Of a DNA stretch of 64,000 bases, positions 9,666 through 21,329 are shown in pieces. The notes below the pieces were generated by a model that made no database searches, was not told the DNA's origin, and saw nothing but the letters and a program-made list of their open reading frames with translations. Made by a program: the position numbers and the translations under genes. Numbering within the stretch: the first letter of the stretch is position 1; each line of letters begins with the position of its first letter. Origin of the DNA: Daphnia carinata (taxonomy: Eukaryota > Arthropoda > Branchiopoda > Diplostraca > Daphniidae); NCBI RefSeq assembly GCF_022539665.2, contig NC_081335.1:6572001-6636000 (forward strand). Reading direction: 5' to 3'.

Positions 9666-11871
9666 TAGTGCCTATACTCTTGAAAGCAAATGGAAGGGAA
9701 GTTTATACTTTCGCTCTTCTCGATTCCGGAAGTGAGATTTCGGTTTTAAGGCGTCGGACGGCAAATAAATTAGGCATTAAAGGGAGAACCGAAAAGATGA
9801 TGACAAAGACGGTGAAGGGAGAAGGTGAAGCCGTTAACACCGAAGTCGTCTGCTTCAACATCTCTTCGCTAGACCGAATTTTTCAACTTCAACGTCGTGG
9901 ATGCGCACAGCATGGATTCATTCGAATTAACGAAGCGACCATTCGACCTGGCCCAGCTCGCAAAAACATGGCCACATTTCGCCCATGTACCCGTCCATTC
10001 TGCCGAAACCGAAGATGTCGCAGTTCTCGTCGGTCAAGACCATCCCTCAGCTCTCGAGATATTTGGAACTCGGAAAGATCCACTGCAACAAAGAGCCCCT
10101 CGTGCCCACCTGACTACCTTCGGCTGGTGTATCGCTGGGCAGACGCACCCATCGACTTCTCGTGAATTCAGCTGCTTCCACGTCAGCTCCCACGAAGAGG
10201 AAATGTCGTCCATGGTCCGCCAGTTTATCGAAACAGACACTTTCGGAACTAAGCCGAATGTTGTGCTACCGATCAGTCAAAACAAAAAAAGAGCCTGGAA
10301 GATTCTAATGGAAACAACAAGAAACATCGGTGAACGATATGAATGCGGCCTACTATGGAAGACCGACTACCCCAATCTTCACAATAACTTTTTTGCAGCC
10401 CACAGGCGATTTCCGAGTCTCGAAAGGAAGTTCGTCAAAGATCCTAGTTTGGCAGATACCTACCGCAACGTCATAGAAACTTACGTGTCGTCAAAACATG
10501 CGCGAAAGCTGTCGCAAGCTGAAATTGACGACAGTCCAATTGGTCGAGCGTGGTACAACGCACACCATCCAGTCTTCAATCCGAACAAACCCGAAAATGT
10601 CGAGTGGTTTTCGATATACGTGCGAAGAGCCAAGGCGTCTGCCTTAACGACTATTTGTTGAAAGGACCAGACTTCCTAACAAGCCTCATCGGTGTGCTTC
10701 TGCGTTTTCGCCAATTCGCCGTACCGGTCGTTGCAGATGTCGAAAAAATGTTCCACCAGGTCCGGGTCCGCCCATCAGACGGGCTGGCCTTTCGGTTCAT
10801 ATGGCACACGCCTGGTTGTAGAGATCCACCGGATGTGTACCAAATGGACGTCCACTTATTCGGAGCCGCCTCGTCACCTGCCGTATGTTCTAATGCATTG
10901 CGGCAAGCAGTTCGGGACGGTGAAAACGCTGACGACCTTATGACTCGGGTTACTCGTCATTTCTATGTCGACAATTGGTTGGTGTCCTTCCGCTCCGTAC
11001 CTGAAGCTTTGTCCATGTCACATCGTCTAACCGAGATGTTGAAGGCTGGAGGGTTCCCTTTAACCCAATGGGCGACGTCAAACGATTCTGTGCGATCTGG
11101 CCTCCCCTGCATGCAGCAAAAGGAAGTCACCCTGGATATGGATCTCGATGCGTCACCCATTGAACGCACGCTTGGCTTAAAATGGAATTTCGACCTCGAC
11201 GCCTTTGTGTTGAAGGCTTCTGTCTCATTGGATGGGAAAACGAAACGGTCCCTCTTAAAGGCGGTGTCGAGTATTTTCGACCCACTCGGATTTCTTTCAC
11301 CGATCGTGTTCTTGGCAAAACACCTCCTAAAAGATGTTTGGCGGCGAAAATTCGAATGGGACAACGAGCTGGATATCGACCTATTAGATCGCTGGAAGCG
11401 TTGGGCCAGCACCCTGCCATCATTAGACGGACTCGTACTAAAACGATGTCTTTCTCCGGACAGACCAGACGCAGCATCAAACGAACTCCACATTTTCGCG
11501 GATGCCTCCGAAAAGGGATTCGGAGCAGTCGCCTACGCTCGATTCGTTTAGCCTGACGGAAACGCGGACGTTGCGTTTCTCATTTCGAAGTCGAGGATTG
11601 CGCCGCTCAAATTTCTCACAATTCCTAGGTTGGAGCTATCCGCTGCCGTCTTAGCCGTTCGACTTAGCAGCCTTCTCTTAAACGAGCTTGCCATTCAATT
11701 CGACCAAACGTTTTATTGGTCGGATTCGACAACGGTGCTCAGCTGGATCAAATCTACGTCCTGTCGTTTCAACGTGTACGTTGGAAATCGAATCGGGAGA
11801 TCCTCGAACTTTCAACAGCTGATCAGTGGAAATAGGTACCCAGCGGCCTAAACCCAGCAGATGATGCTAGC
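9666..11871 (+). pseudogene. BEL1 pol part 1: protease, reverse transcriptase, RNase H (broken)
   Basis: The aspartic protease motif LLDSGSEISVL lies at about 9713-9745. A frameshift near 9885 leads to the BEL-type DUF1758 end (VGQDHPSALEIFG, then TTFGWCIAGQT) in 9897-10661. Another near 10600 leads to the RT in 10550-11551 (VVFDIRAKSQG, VVADVEKMFHQV, LFGAASSP). The RT active-site box reads YVDN rather than YVDD, a loss of one metal-binding Asp. RNase H begins at about 11485 (HIFADASEKGFGAVAY), is cut by an in-frame TAG at 11549-11551, and resumes with FYWSDSTTVLSW in 11630-11851. The gene is then split by BEL2 at 11876; integrase resumes at 18949. Confidence 0.85.
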
Positions 11872-11876
11872 GGTGG

Positions 11877-12571
11877 TGTTTCCTCGAATGAAACCAGGGT
11901 GCGGGCAGTTTCTCAAACTGCTGTCGACTCCACCAGAAAGAACAATTCAATGGTGGAGAGAAGTTGTATTATGTGTAGGATATGGTGCCTAGACGTATAG
12001 GGTTTAGTAAGTGTGGTACAATTCAGAATGTTACTTAGAATACCTGATGGGCTGACGGGCTGACAGGCTAAATGGCCACTCATACACATATACAGGATAT
12101 AAACCGAAGTTTGGGCGAGAGCCTATTAATATAAATATTAATATAGCTAGTAAGGAAAGGGATGAAACAACATTATTGTTACCGAGTGGCTCAGACAAAT
12201 CAGGGATGGAGGCAGAATGTTTCGTCGACACAGTTCGACACAGGACAAGTATTATGACTATAGGCAATGAATGTAGCTTAGAACACGAACAAGTATTACA
12301 TATAAATTGTGAATAGTGATACCTAGGAGTCGAAGAAGATTGGTAGAGTGAATTTCTTGGATCGAAGGACACAAGTTCGCGATACGAGAAATGGACGTGT
12401 AGTGTCAGAAACGTGGGGTTTGGAGCAGACGAAACATAATTACAGTTGGGGTAGGGAACATTAGGGTTAAACAGTAACTTAGTAGTGCGATGTGGTTGGT
12501 CTGTCTTCGCATCATTCTTCGTTACGTAGACTTGGGTGGTAGATTCTAGAGGCGTAGTTTTCTCCGGAACA
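11877..12571 (-). repeat. BEL2 3' LTR (695 bp)
   Basis: It matches 18248-18943 apart from about ten substitutions and one single-base indel (GTTACGTAGAC against GTTACGCTAGAC). On the minus strand the purine-rich tract CGGACTCGGGGGAGCA directly precedes it, a good polypurine-tract candidate. Confidence 0.9.
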
Positions 12572-15500
12572 TGCTCCCCCGAGTCCGGAACGGACGAGCC
12601 AGCTTCAAGAAAACATAGTTCGGTAATTCCTCTTCGGAATACTCCAGTGGGTAGTTTAATGTCCACTGCTCTGCCGCAGCCATCCGATCCTGGATAGGTT
12701 TGGACGACGTGGCCAATACTCCATACGCCGCGACTGAAGCCTTTGTTTATTTCGAGCACAACATCTCCGATCTCTAGGTTGGGACGTTGCGTTTTCCATT
12801 TTTTACGGGAGGCCAGAGATTGTAAATAAGTCGTTTTCCAGAGGTGCCAGAATAGATTTAATGTACGTTACAGGCATTGATAACGTTCTCGCGGTTGCGC
12901 GTCGTCATAGCATCCAGCGGGGGGATATGCGGTCGGTGCACGATTTAAGAAGTCGTTTGGCGTTAGGGGGCGGAAATCTTCCGGATCGGAGCTGGCATAT
13001 GTCAGCGGCCTAGTGTTTAGCAGCCCCGCGACTTCATGAAGCACCGTTCGAAGTACATCCTCGCTAGGATGACGGAAGGCTCCTTTCTCTCTTTCTAAAG
13101 CATCGTAGAGAGCTCTCTTGGTGATTTTGACTAAGGCCTCGTGAGCTCCTCCAAAATGGGGAGTACGGTGCGGTTGAAAGATCCAGCGTATACGGGTACT
13201 GTGCATAAACGCGGGCACCTCTTCGGAGCTATGTAATTTGATGGCTGCCTCTCGTAGCTCGCCTTCCGCGCCGACGAAGTTCGTCCCGTTGTCGGAATGA
13301 AGGACTGCTGGGCTACGATACATGGCGATAAATCTGCGCAGGGATAGGAGAAAGTCTTCAGATGAAAGCGACGGTACTAATTCCAAGAATATTGTCCTGG
13401 TTACCAGGCATGTATACAGCACGCCCCATCTTTTAGCGATTCTGCAACGATACGAGCTGATCTCTAATGGGCCGAATAGATCCACGGCTGTTCGAGTGAA
13501 GGGAATGGTGCCATAGTCGAGGCGGGACTCTGGTAACTCGGCCATCAATTGTTCGCCCGGTCGGGCTCGATTACGCCTACAGATGGGACAATCCCTGCGG
13601 ATCTTCTTCACTAATTCTCTCCCGCTTGTCATCCAAAAATGTTGACGTATGTAGCAGAGGAGGAAGTCCGTTCCTACATGATTGAGTCGCGTATGGAACG
13701 CGTGGACGATTTTCTCGGCGAGCGGGTGTTTTCCGGGCAAGAGTACCGGATGCAGCTGATCGTAGGGCAGGCGTGCGCGACCAATTCGTCCACCAAGTCT
13801 AAGTAGCCCATCTTTGTCGAGGATCGGAGACAGGGCCAACAGCGAGGAGCTAGAGTGCAGGGTTTTATTATTCTTTAGGCGTCTTAGTTCTTCAGAGAAC
13901 GCCTCGACCTGACACTGTTTGATTACATCAAAGAAGACAGGGTCTAGTTGGCACAGTGAGGGAAGACAAGACAGTTCTGGAGTAATTTGGATTTGGGTCC
14001 AGTCTCTCTGAACCGGCTGCGTGATGACGAGTGTACGTGCGGGACGTTTCTCCTCGTTTACCGCTATCCACGGAAGATCCATCGGCCATTCCTGCCCAGA
14101 CTGTGAGAGAAATTTCGGTCCTTTAAGCCAGGCAACTGGGAAAATGGTTCCATCTAGAGTGGAGCGGGTCGCGGCATCCGCCGGATTTAGAGCGCCCGGG
14201 ACGAAGCGCCATTCGTCGGGTTCGGTGATGGTTTGTATTTCTCCAATGCGATTGCTCACGAAGACTTGATAATGGGCTGCTGTGGCTCGGATCCGATTTC
14301 GGACAGTGCTGCTGTCAGTCCAGAATTTTCTGCTGGATATCATTCCAGGAGGGAGTGACGTTCCGACGGTTTTGGCGAGCCGGGCGCCCAGCAAGGCCGC
14401 GTTTAGTTCCAGCTTCGGAACCGAGAGACATTTTTTGGGAGCTAACTTGTTGGCCGCCTTGATTTGGTGTATCCTTATCGTCTGCTTGCAGTTTTTGTCG
14501 TAGCTATTTCTGATGTAGACCACTGCCGCGTAGGCTTCTTCCGAAGCATCACAGAAGGTGTGGATTTCTGAAGAGGTAATAGTCGATACCGCAGGGAAGA
14601 GACAGCGAGGGATTTCCACATCACCCAATAATTTTAGGGCGTTGAACCACTGTTCCCACCATTTCCGGTCGTCGCCAACCACTTCGTCGGTCCATTTCAA
14701 TCCTTTGACGCCGAGTTCTCTCAGGCGTATCTTGGCCTTTACTATCAATGGAGAGGCGGTGCCGAGGGGGTCAAAGACACTGGCCACTTTACTAATGAGG
14801 TTTACGCGGGTGAAGCAGGTGTCGGGACGGTTAGCTACGTTGAATCCGAGGGAGTCCTTAAGGGTGTTCCAAAATACACCCAGAACCTTTTCGTCGGGAT
14901 TTTGCACTAGAGAATGGGTGGTTGGTGACGAAGACAGCACGTGTTCCTTTCCCATTACACCTTGGACGAATTCCGGTGAATTTGATATCCACCCCTGCAG
15001 TTTGAGATCCGCAGCGAGCAGATAATTACGGATCGTTGTAGCTTCTTGCGTCGCGTCTGTGATACCGGGGGCAGAGTTAAGGTAATCGTCCACATATATG
15101 TTATCTCGGACGGCGGTAGTAATCCTTTCATTTGCACCAGCATCTTCCATAATCTTCCGGATTGTGTGAATGGCGACGAAGGGGAACAGCTCGCCCCAAA
15201 CGGTAGACGATCCATCCGGCAGGTTTTCGGCTCGGTTTCCCCTTTTGGATTCCACAAAAAACAGAAGTAGCTAGCGTCTTCATCGCTCAGACGAAAGCTG
15301 CTAAACATGGCCTCGATATCCGCCGCCCAGGCGATCTCGTACAATCTGAAACGGTTGACTACGGCTGCGAGAGATGGTTGAAGGGCCGGGCCAGCTATTA
15401 TTGCATTGTTGAGACATTTGCCTTTGAAGGGGGCTGCAGTGTCGAAAACTACTCGAAGTTTTGATCCTTTGTAGACGCCGTGGTGTGCCAGAAAATACCT

Positions 15501-15587
15501 TGCAGTCGATTCGTTATTGACTACTGATGCATACCCTTGATCAAAGGTTTTGGACATGGCAACCCGATAATCCTCTTCGTAAGCTGG
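12572..15587 (-). pseudogene. BEL2 pol: reverse transcriptase, RNase H, integrase (frameshifted)
   Basis: Copies element RNA into DNA and inserts it. The segment 15557-14955 holds the RT N-terminus (RVVFDTAAPFKGKCLN, DIEAMFSSFRL, MDRLPFGASCSP). A frameshift at about 15190-15255 passes to the 795-codon frame 15255-12868, with intact YVDD at its residues 54-57. RNase H follows (HTFCDASEEAYAAVVY, FWTDSSTV), then the integrase zinc domain (HTRLNHVG, CPICRRNRA) and DDE core ([28 protein letters not shown]). A further break near 12800 puts the C-terminal BEL domain (DUF5641-like, GVWSIGHVVQTYPGSDG) in the frame that runs through 12759. The catalytic residues themselves look intact, unlike BEL1. Confidence 0.9.
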
Positions 15588-18045
15588 TTAATTTTCGAAC
15601 CGCCGTAATAAACTCTTCCATCGGTTGATGGCCATTTCGTAGTTATTCGTCAGATTTGGTTCTCCCTCTCGCCAGGTGATCGGAACTTGATAACCGACGT
15701 CTAGCCTTTTCGTTCCTGAGACTGCTATTGCTAGAGCTCTTTTGTCTTCAGGTGACAAACATCCAGCCTGAAACTCCGTTCCGAACTCCTCCGTATCGCA
15801 GAACCTGCGAAGTTGAGTGTTCAGATCTTTGGAGTAGGTACTGCTGATAACTCGATTGCTTCGGACGGTGGCCAAGGTGTCTTGCGTGTCGGTTACGCCT
15901 CGGATAATCCACCCCAATTGAGTACGGGAGGCTACGGGCTCACCTGCCTTTCCGCCTCGGCCTTCCTGAACCATTGACAGATGTGCATGGTCCATGCCTA
16001 CCAGTACATCGATGTCGCCCCCTACTTCGCCCACCGGTATATCTCTCAGGTGGCTCCAATTTTGTTTCTTGACGTTCCAGTTGATCACGGGAGCTGGATT
16101 CGCCACCCTTTTCATGGTAGAAGCGGATATTGGAAATAGAGCTCCGGTCTCTGAACGGATCAAGAATCGTACGCGTTGTGAGGAGTGTTGCCGTACTTCA
16201 CCACCGACTCCATCCACTTCAAGGATTTGCGGGATTCCTCGTATGTTTAAAGATCGGGCGCATGAGTCTGTCATGAGAGTGGAGTCACTTCCCTCATCGA
16301 TAAACACGTTCACCAGTTGGGACCATTTCCCGTCGACTGAGCTCACTTCCAACCGCATCATTCCCAAATCCACCCTCTGCCTGCCGGTGCGGGCTGTCGA
16401 TGGTTTGGCTCGTTTTATAGATAGATTTCCGGAGTCGTGCAATACTTCGTGGTGGCTGTATCGGCAACCGGTATGTTTGCAGGGTCTTCTTTTCGGACAG
16501 CTTTGGACAGAATGCTTGGGGCTGAAACAGCAGAAGCATAGGTGATGACGAACGCAGAACATGACTCGCTCCCCGATGGAGAGCCCTTGGAATTCTGTGC
16601 AGTCGGTCAGTTTGTGGGTTTTCTCGCATTTGAAGCAAAATGGGCGGTCGAGTACCGTTCCTCTGATATCTGGAGAAGTTGTGGCTCCTTGATGCACGCG
16701 TGCTGGACGACGATTGTCGGGAAAATTGTTTCTGGCTACTGGGGCACTCTGTTCCGCCGCTATGCTGGGAGCGTTTTGGTATGCTGAGGCTCTATTGCAA
16801 AGCCATCTTCCAAAATCGTTGAGGCTTCTATGCTCTAGGTCTCTCCCATTTTCCTTCGTTCCAAGCCAAGCGATCGTGTAGAGAGAGTCTCTGACAAACC
16901 CTTTCGATGACATCAGCTGGTGAAACTTCAATTCGAGTAAGATCGAAGAGGTGGGGGCGAATTTTCTCGGCATATCTTTTGAACGTTCTTGGATCCAATT
17001 TCAGCTCTAACCGGTCAATTGCTTGTATATGTGCTGCTCTCATAACGTCGCGTCTCCCACAGGTCTGCTTCAGTCTTACTAGCGCTTCTATGTAGGCTTC
17101 CTCTCCACCTCCGAGTCCGTATATTACGTCTAGACAGTCACCTCGAAGGTATCTTTTCAATAAGGCAATCTTTTCTCCTGGGGACCTCGGAGTGTCATGT
17201 ACTAGGGCCTTGAAGACGTCAATCCATGCGAACCAATGTAGTGCCCTTCCGTGATAGACTTCCAACTCCGCCGAGACTGACGAACGGAAGTGATGTTGGC
17301 TGGACTCTGGTGGCAACCGGCCGTTGCTGTATTGGTCTATCCAGTCGTCCGGGGCGTTGCTCCTATCGCTCACCCATGGCACATTGACTATCCTTTTCGG
17401 AATGACATTCTCTTTGCCAGCAGCATGTGGTCGACTGGTTGGAATTGGTCGTTGGCTGACTGATGAATAGCGTTCGTCGTCATCTACTGTTAATGAACTC
17501 AAGGCTCTGCTTATTGCACCCGCTTCGGCTTGGGAACCGGGGTGTCTTTCTTGTAGATTTTGGATCTCTTCAGGTCTTCTTGGTACGGCTAAATTGTCAA
17601 TAGTCCTGTACGGTTCTCTTTCTTGTCGTCCGATTCCGACTGCGGGAAACGATTGCCTAGGATCCTCTTGGATTTCAGAAGCTGGATCGTCCAGCCTGGA
17701 GGTTAAATAGCCTTCCACCATTTCGTACATTTCGCCAGATTGCTGTACGTAACGCAGGTGCATAGCTTCCTGCTTGTCATTCTCGATGGTATCTGGGTCG
17801 GTACCCATGAGATCCGTGTGTACATGACGGTTGTCGTGATTCAGGTTCCTCAGATGTTCCATTAGTCCCTTAATGGCTCCCCGTGAGCCTCCACTAAGTA
17901 TCAGTGAATCGGTGTGGCGACGAGTGACCGTTATCTGTTTGCGCAGCTGAGTTCTTCTTCTTTTCCACGTTTCGATCTCTTCTTGGGGCGGAACACCTCC
18001 GATGGCTCCTATTTCCTCCTGGGCGGTTTGTTCGTTATCGATCAT
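15588..18045 (-). pseudogene. BEL2 gag and protease (frameshifted)
   Basis: The ATG at 18045 starts a gag of about 405 codons: an N-terminal helical region, a linker, then the capsid-like domain (WFAWIDVFKALVHDT, GEKIALLKRYLRGD). A frameshift near 16870 moves to 16973-15588, which carries Cys/His knuckles (FCFKCEKTHKLTDC; HHLCFCCFSPKHSVQSC) and the protease (VFIDEGSDSTLM, with Glu in place of the usual Ser or Thr of DSG/DTG, as in many BEL proteases; then VLVGMDHAHLS and TQLGWIIRG). It ends at an in-frame TAA (15588-15590), after which the same frame continues directly into the RT. A single gag-pol frame is normal for BEL elements, so this stop is a lesion. Confidence 0.88.
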
Positions 18046-18228
18046 TGTGTCTTCGATTCGAGAGGAGTACGGGTAATGGACGCCCGAGTTTCTAGAAAGA
18101 TGGCAGGTTGGCAGCTAGATGATTGCGTATCGTAACCGTCGAGCTGGGATTTTCAGGACAAAGGCTTTGGCCGAGCAGAATATGATAGCTAGGATGTTGT
18201 AGGAGCAATCACTGGATTCACGTGATGC

Positions 18229-18247
18229 TCCGGTTCGAAGGACCATA
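18229..18247 (-). promoter_or_regulatory. BEL2 primer-binding site candidate
   Basis: Two bases inside the 5' LTR the minus strand reads TGGTCCTTCGAACCGGAG. Its complement ends in GGTTCGAAGGACCA, which has the T-loop TTCGAA and terminal CCA of a tRNA 3' end. The particular tRNA cannot be named from this alone. Confidence 0.6.
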
Positions 18248-18943
18248 TGTTTCCTCAAATGAAACCAGGGTGGGGGCAGTTTCTCAAACTGCTGTCGACT
18301 CCACCAGAAAGAACAATTCAATGGTGGAGAGAAGTTGTATTATGTGTAGGATATGGTGCCTAGACGTATAGGGTTTAGTAAGTGTGGTACAATTCAGAAT
18401 GTTACTTAGAATACCTGATGGGCTGACGGGCTGACAGGCTAAATGGCCACTCGTACACATATACAGGATATAAACCGAAGTTTGGGCGAGAGCCTATTAA
18501 TATAAATATTAATATAGCTAGTAAGGAAAGGGATGAAACAACATTATTGTTACCGAGTGGCTCAGACAAATCAGGGATGGAGGCAGAATGTTTCGTCGAC
18601 ACAGTTCGACACAGGACAAGTATTTTGACTATAGGCAATAAATGTAGTTTAGAACACGAACAAGTATTACATATAAATTGTGAATAGTGATACCTAGGAG
18701 TCGAAGAAGATTGGTAGAGTGAATTTCTTGGATCGAAGGACACAAGTTCGCGATACGAGAAATGGACGTGTAGTGTCAGAAACGTGGGGTTTGGAGCAGA
18801 CGAAACATAATTACAGTTGGGGTAGGGAACATTAGGGTTAAACAGTAACTTAGTAGTGCGATGTGGTTGGTCTGTCTTCGCATCATTCTTCGTTACGCTA
18901 GACTTGGGTGGTAGATTCTAGAGGCGTAGTTTTCGCCGGAACA
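18248..18943 (-). repeat. BEL2 5' LTR (696 bp)
   Basis: Begins (plus coordinates) TGTTTCCTC and ends GCCGGAACA, followed by the target repeat GGTGG at 18944-18948. It is the near-identical partner of 11877-12571 and would contain the element promoter. Confidence 0.9.
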
Positions 18944-18948
18944 GGTGG

Positions 18949-21329
18949 ACTATACGCCGAAGATCTCACTGCCCAGCACCGGTGGTTTGTTGGTCCAGTC
19001 TATCTAGAAACCTCAGCCAACTGGCCTAGGCATCCGTCCCTTCCTCCTATTGACCCCGACGATCCTGAAATTCGTTCAGCCTCTTGGATTGGCTTGGTGC
19101 GTCGCGAAGAAGAAGTTTGTCGACTTATTTATCACCAACATCTCCAGAATCCACATTATAGTTCGCACCTTAGCCTACGTACGACGGTGGATAGGAAACA
19201 CGCAAAGTAACCAGGATAATCGTTTAACCGGTGAACTTGTGGCCAACGAGATCCAGCAGGTTAGAGAGTTCTTGTTTCGACGAGCACAAGGAAATGCGTA
19301 TCAGCAAGAAATTGTAGACCTGCGAGAAGGCAATCGACTCTCACCAGCATCGTCGCTGCTAAAGCTGTCACCGTACCTCGACCACCGTGGCCTTCTGTGT
19401 ATCGGTGGTCGCATCGAAAAGGCACCACTTCCGACCGGAACGCGTCACCCAAAAGAGCGCCTGACGGAACTCATTTTGCTCGATCTTCATCGTGACCGAG
19501 CACATCTGTCAGCCGAGCAGATCCATCATGAAGCTTGGAAACAATTTTGGATCGCAAAAGGACGGATAACTGCTCAACGTATCTGGAATCTCTGTTACAC
19601 CTGTCGGAAATATAAAGCAAAGGGTTCGACACCTAAAATGGCTGACTTGCCCACCGCACTATTAAGCCCAGGCCTACCCGCCTTCACACACACAGGAGTC
19701 GACTATTGGGGCCCGATGGAGGTGACTATTTTTCGGAGGACAGTGAAACGCTAGGGATGTTTATTTACCTGCTTATTATCACGTAGTGCCCATCTCGAAA
19801 TGACCTACTCGCTCGATACTACCTCCTTTATCGCCACACTCGACCGCATCCAGAACCGTCGAGGTGTTCCAGCATCGTACCGCAGCGACAACGGTACCAA
19901 TTTCGTCGGCGCTCAGCAGGGTTGGAAGCGGTACTTTTAAAAAGTGCCGCTACCGCGGTACTTCAATTTTCGCAGAAAGTATCGCGGTAGCGGTACTACC
20001 GCGGTAATTTTTTTTCCAAGTAACGCACGGTAACGGTAGCGGTAAAAATTTTTTTTTGCATAATACGATCAAACTTCATGAAAATCACTTCTGTATTGAT
20101 GTGATTTTATTAAAACGAACTGATTTGAACCATTTTGCTTCATTCAGGTTTCCTTTGAGCCTTATCTTTTTCTTTCGAAGGAAACACTTATCGCACTACT
20201 CACCGTATCGTTTTGTTTTTACTCCAAAACGAGTGCATAGCATGCACAAGAAAAATCTAAATTTCGGTCTCGTAATGTAATTAAGACCTAAAATTCGTAG
20301 GTTGCCACTTTACGATAGTTTTGTTTCAGTTTCTCTTAATGTTGCTGCAGTTCCTTGTGTTTTCAGGAAAGAAATACTTCGTTTCACTTGGTAATTCAGT
20401 GTTTTTGCATAGAAAATTGAAATTTTCAATTTTTTTTTTGTTATGTTCAATTGAAAGGTGTTTTGTGATGTTGCCTCTTAAATTGACTACTGCTGATAGT
20501 GCCTTTGGCTTTACTTTGCACGCGCACCGCGGTAATACCGCATTACCGCGGTACTATCGCGGTATTTTTTTTAACGCGGTAATCCAACCCTGGCACTCAG
20601 CGAGAATTAGCCACCTGCCTTGAGAATCTGAATCAGTCGGCCATTCTCAGGCACTTGAGTCGTCAACCTATATCGTGGTACTTCAACCCGCCAGCCTCTC
20701 CGCATTTCGGCGGAGTGTGGGAGCGAATGGTGCGGGCCGCGAAGCAAGCACTTCAATTCGTACTGGGCATTCAACGCCTGAAAGACGACATTCTCCTTAC
20801 GGCACTTACGCACGTCGAAAACGTCCTCAATAGTCGTAAGTTGACTCCACCCAGCGAAGACCCGACTGATCCGGAAAGCCTGACACCACATCATCTCCTG
20901 TTAGGACGGGCCAACCCCAACCATCCCCCAAACGTTTTCACTGGCCGAGACCTTTCCTCTAAAAAACGCTGGCGTGTCGCTCAAGCCGTCGCCGACCAAT
21001 TCTGGCAACGCTGGATGCGTGAAATCGTCCCGAATCTTAACGAACGCCAGAAATGGTACGAGAACCAACCCAACCTGGAAGTGGGAGACATTGTCGTCCT
21101 CATCGACCCATTCAACCTTCGTGGCTCTTGGCCCATCGGAAAAATCACCAAGGTTTTTGCTGGACCTGACAAAGTTGTTCGTTCGGCCATGGTCCAAACA
21201 AATGGTACCGAACTACACCGCCCGGCGCACAAACTTTGTCTTCTGGAGTCCGTAAATATACGTCAAGATGTGCCCAGCTCGGCTGGACCCAGGTCCGGCG
21301 ATGTTGGGAAGTTTGAACCTTCCCAGTAA
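18949..21329 (+). pseudogene. BEL1 pol part 2: integrase and C-terminal domain (interrupted)
   Basis: This continues the BEL1 pol after the BEL2 insertion (GLYAEDLTAQHRWFVGP). A frameshift near 19150 leads to the integrase zinc domain (HLSAEQIHHEAWKQFW, then CYTCRKYKA) and first catalytic Asp (HTGVDYWGP) in 19050-19754. After a stop and shift, the second Asp block ([11 protein letters not shown]) lies at about 19885-19915, where a 676-bp MITE interrupts it. It resumes at 20601; the catalytic Glu is in HFGGVWERMVRAAKQAL, followed by the BEL C-terminal domain (VGDIVVLIDPFNLRGSWPIG). The frame reads on across the 3' LTR start at 21302 and stops at 21327-21329. Confidence 0.88.
19917..20592. mobile_element. 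hAT-type MITE, copy 1 (676 bp)
   Basis: Ends are CAGGGTTGGA...TCCAACCCTG. It is flanked by the 8-bp repeat GCGCTCAG (19909-19916) and GCACTCAG (20593-20600), one mismatch, the target size of hAT elements. Both subterminal regions are built from short CCGCGGTA-type runs. There is no coding capacity. A second copy is at 54499-55463. Confidence 0.85.

Larger units (their letters stand above)
11877..18943 (-). mobile_element. BEL2: BEL/Pao LTR retrotransposon nested in BEL1
   Basis: Complete element on the minus strand with LTRs at 18248-18943 (5') and 11877-12571 (3'), both TGTTTCC...GGAACA. It is flanked by the 5-bp repeat GGTGG (11872-11876 and 18944-18948). The insertion splits the BEL1 codons for NPADDASGGLYAED, which read through when the element and one repeat are removed. 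gag-pro-RT-RH-IN are in order. By eye the LTRs differ at only about ten positions, so insertion is recent compared with BEL1 decay. One in-frame stop and about three frameshifts make this copy defective. Confidence 0.93.

Noticed and set aside
11182-11556. 124-codon plus-strand ORF
   Set aside because: It overlaps the BEL1 RT/RNase H in another frame and shows no motif of its own.
12031-12571. The end of the minus-strand frame 12759-12031 as a protein-coding tail
   Set aside because: This part lies within the BEL2 3' LTR; the same peptide appears at 18402-18743 from the other LTR. Only the portion above 12571 belongs to pol.
15994-16545. 183-codon plus-strand ORF
   Set aside because: It is antisense to the BEL2 protease and is a shadow of that gene.
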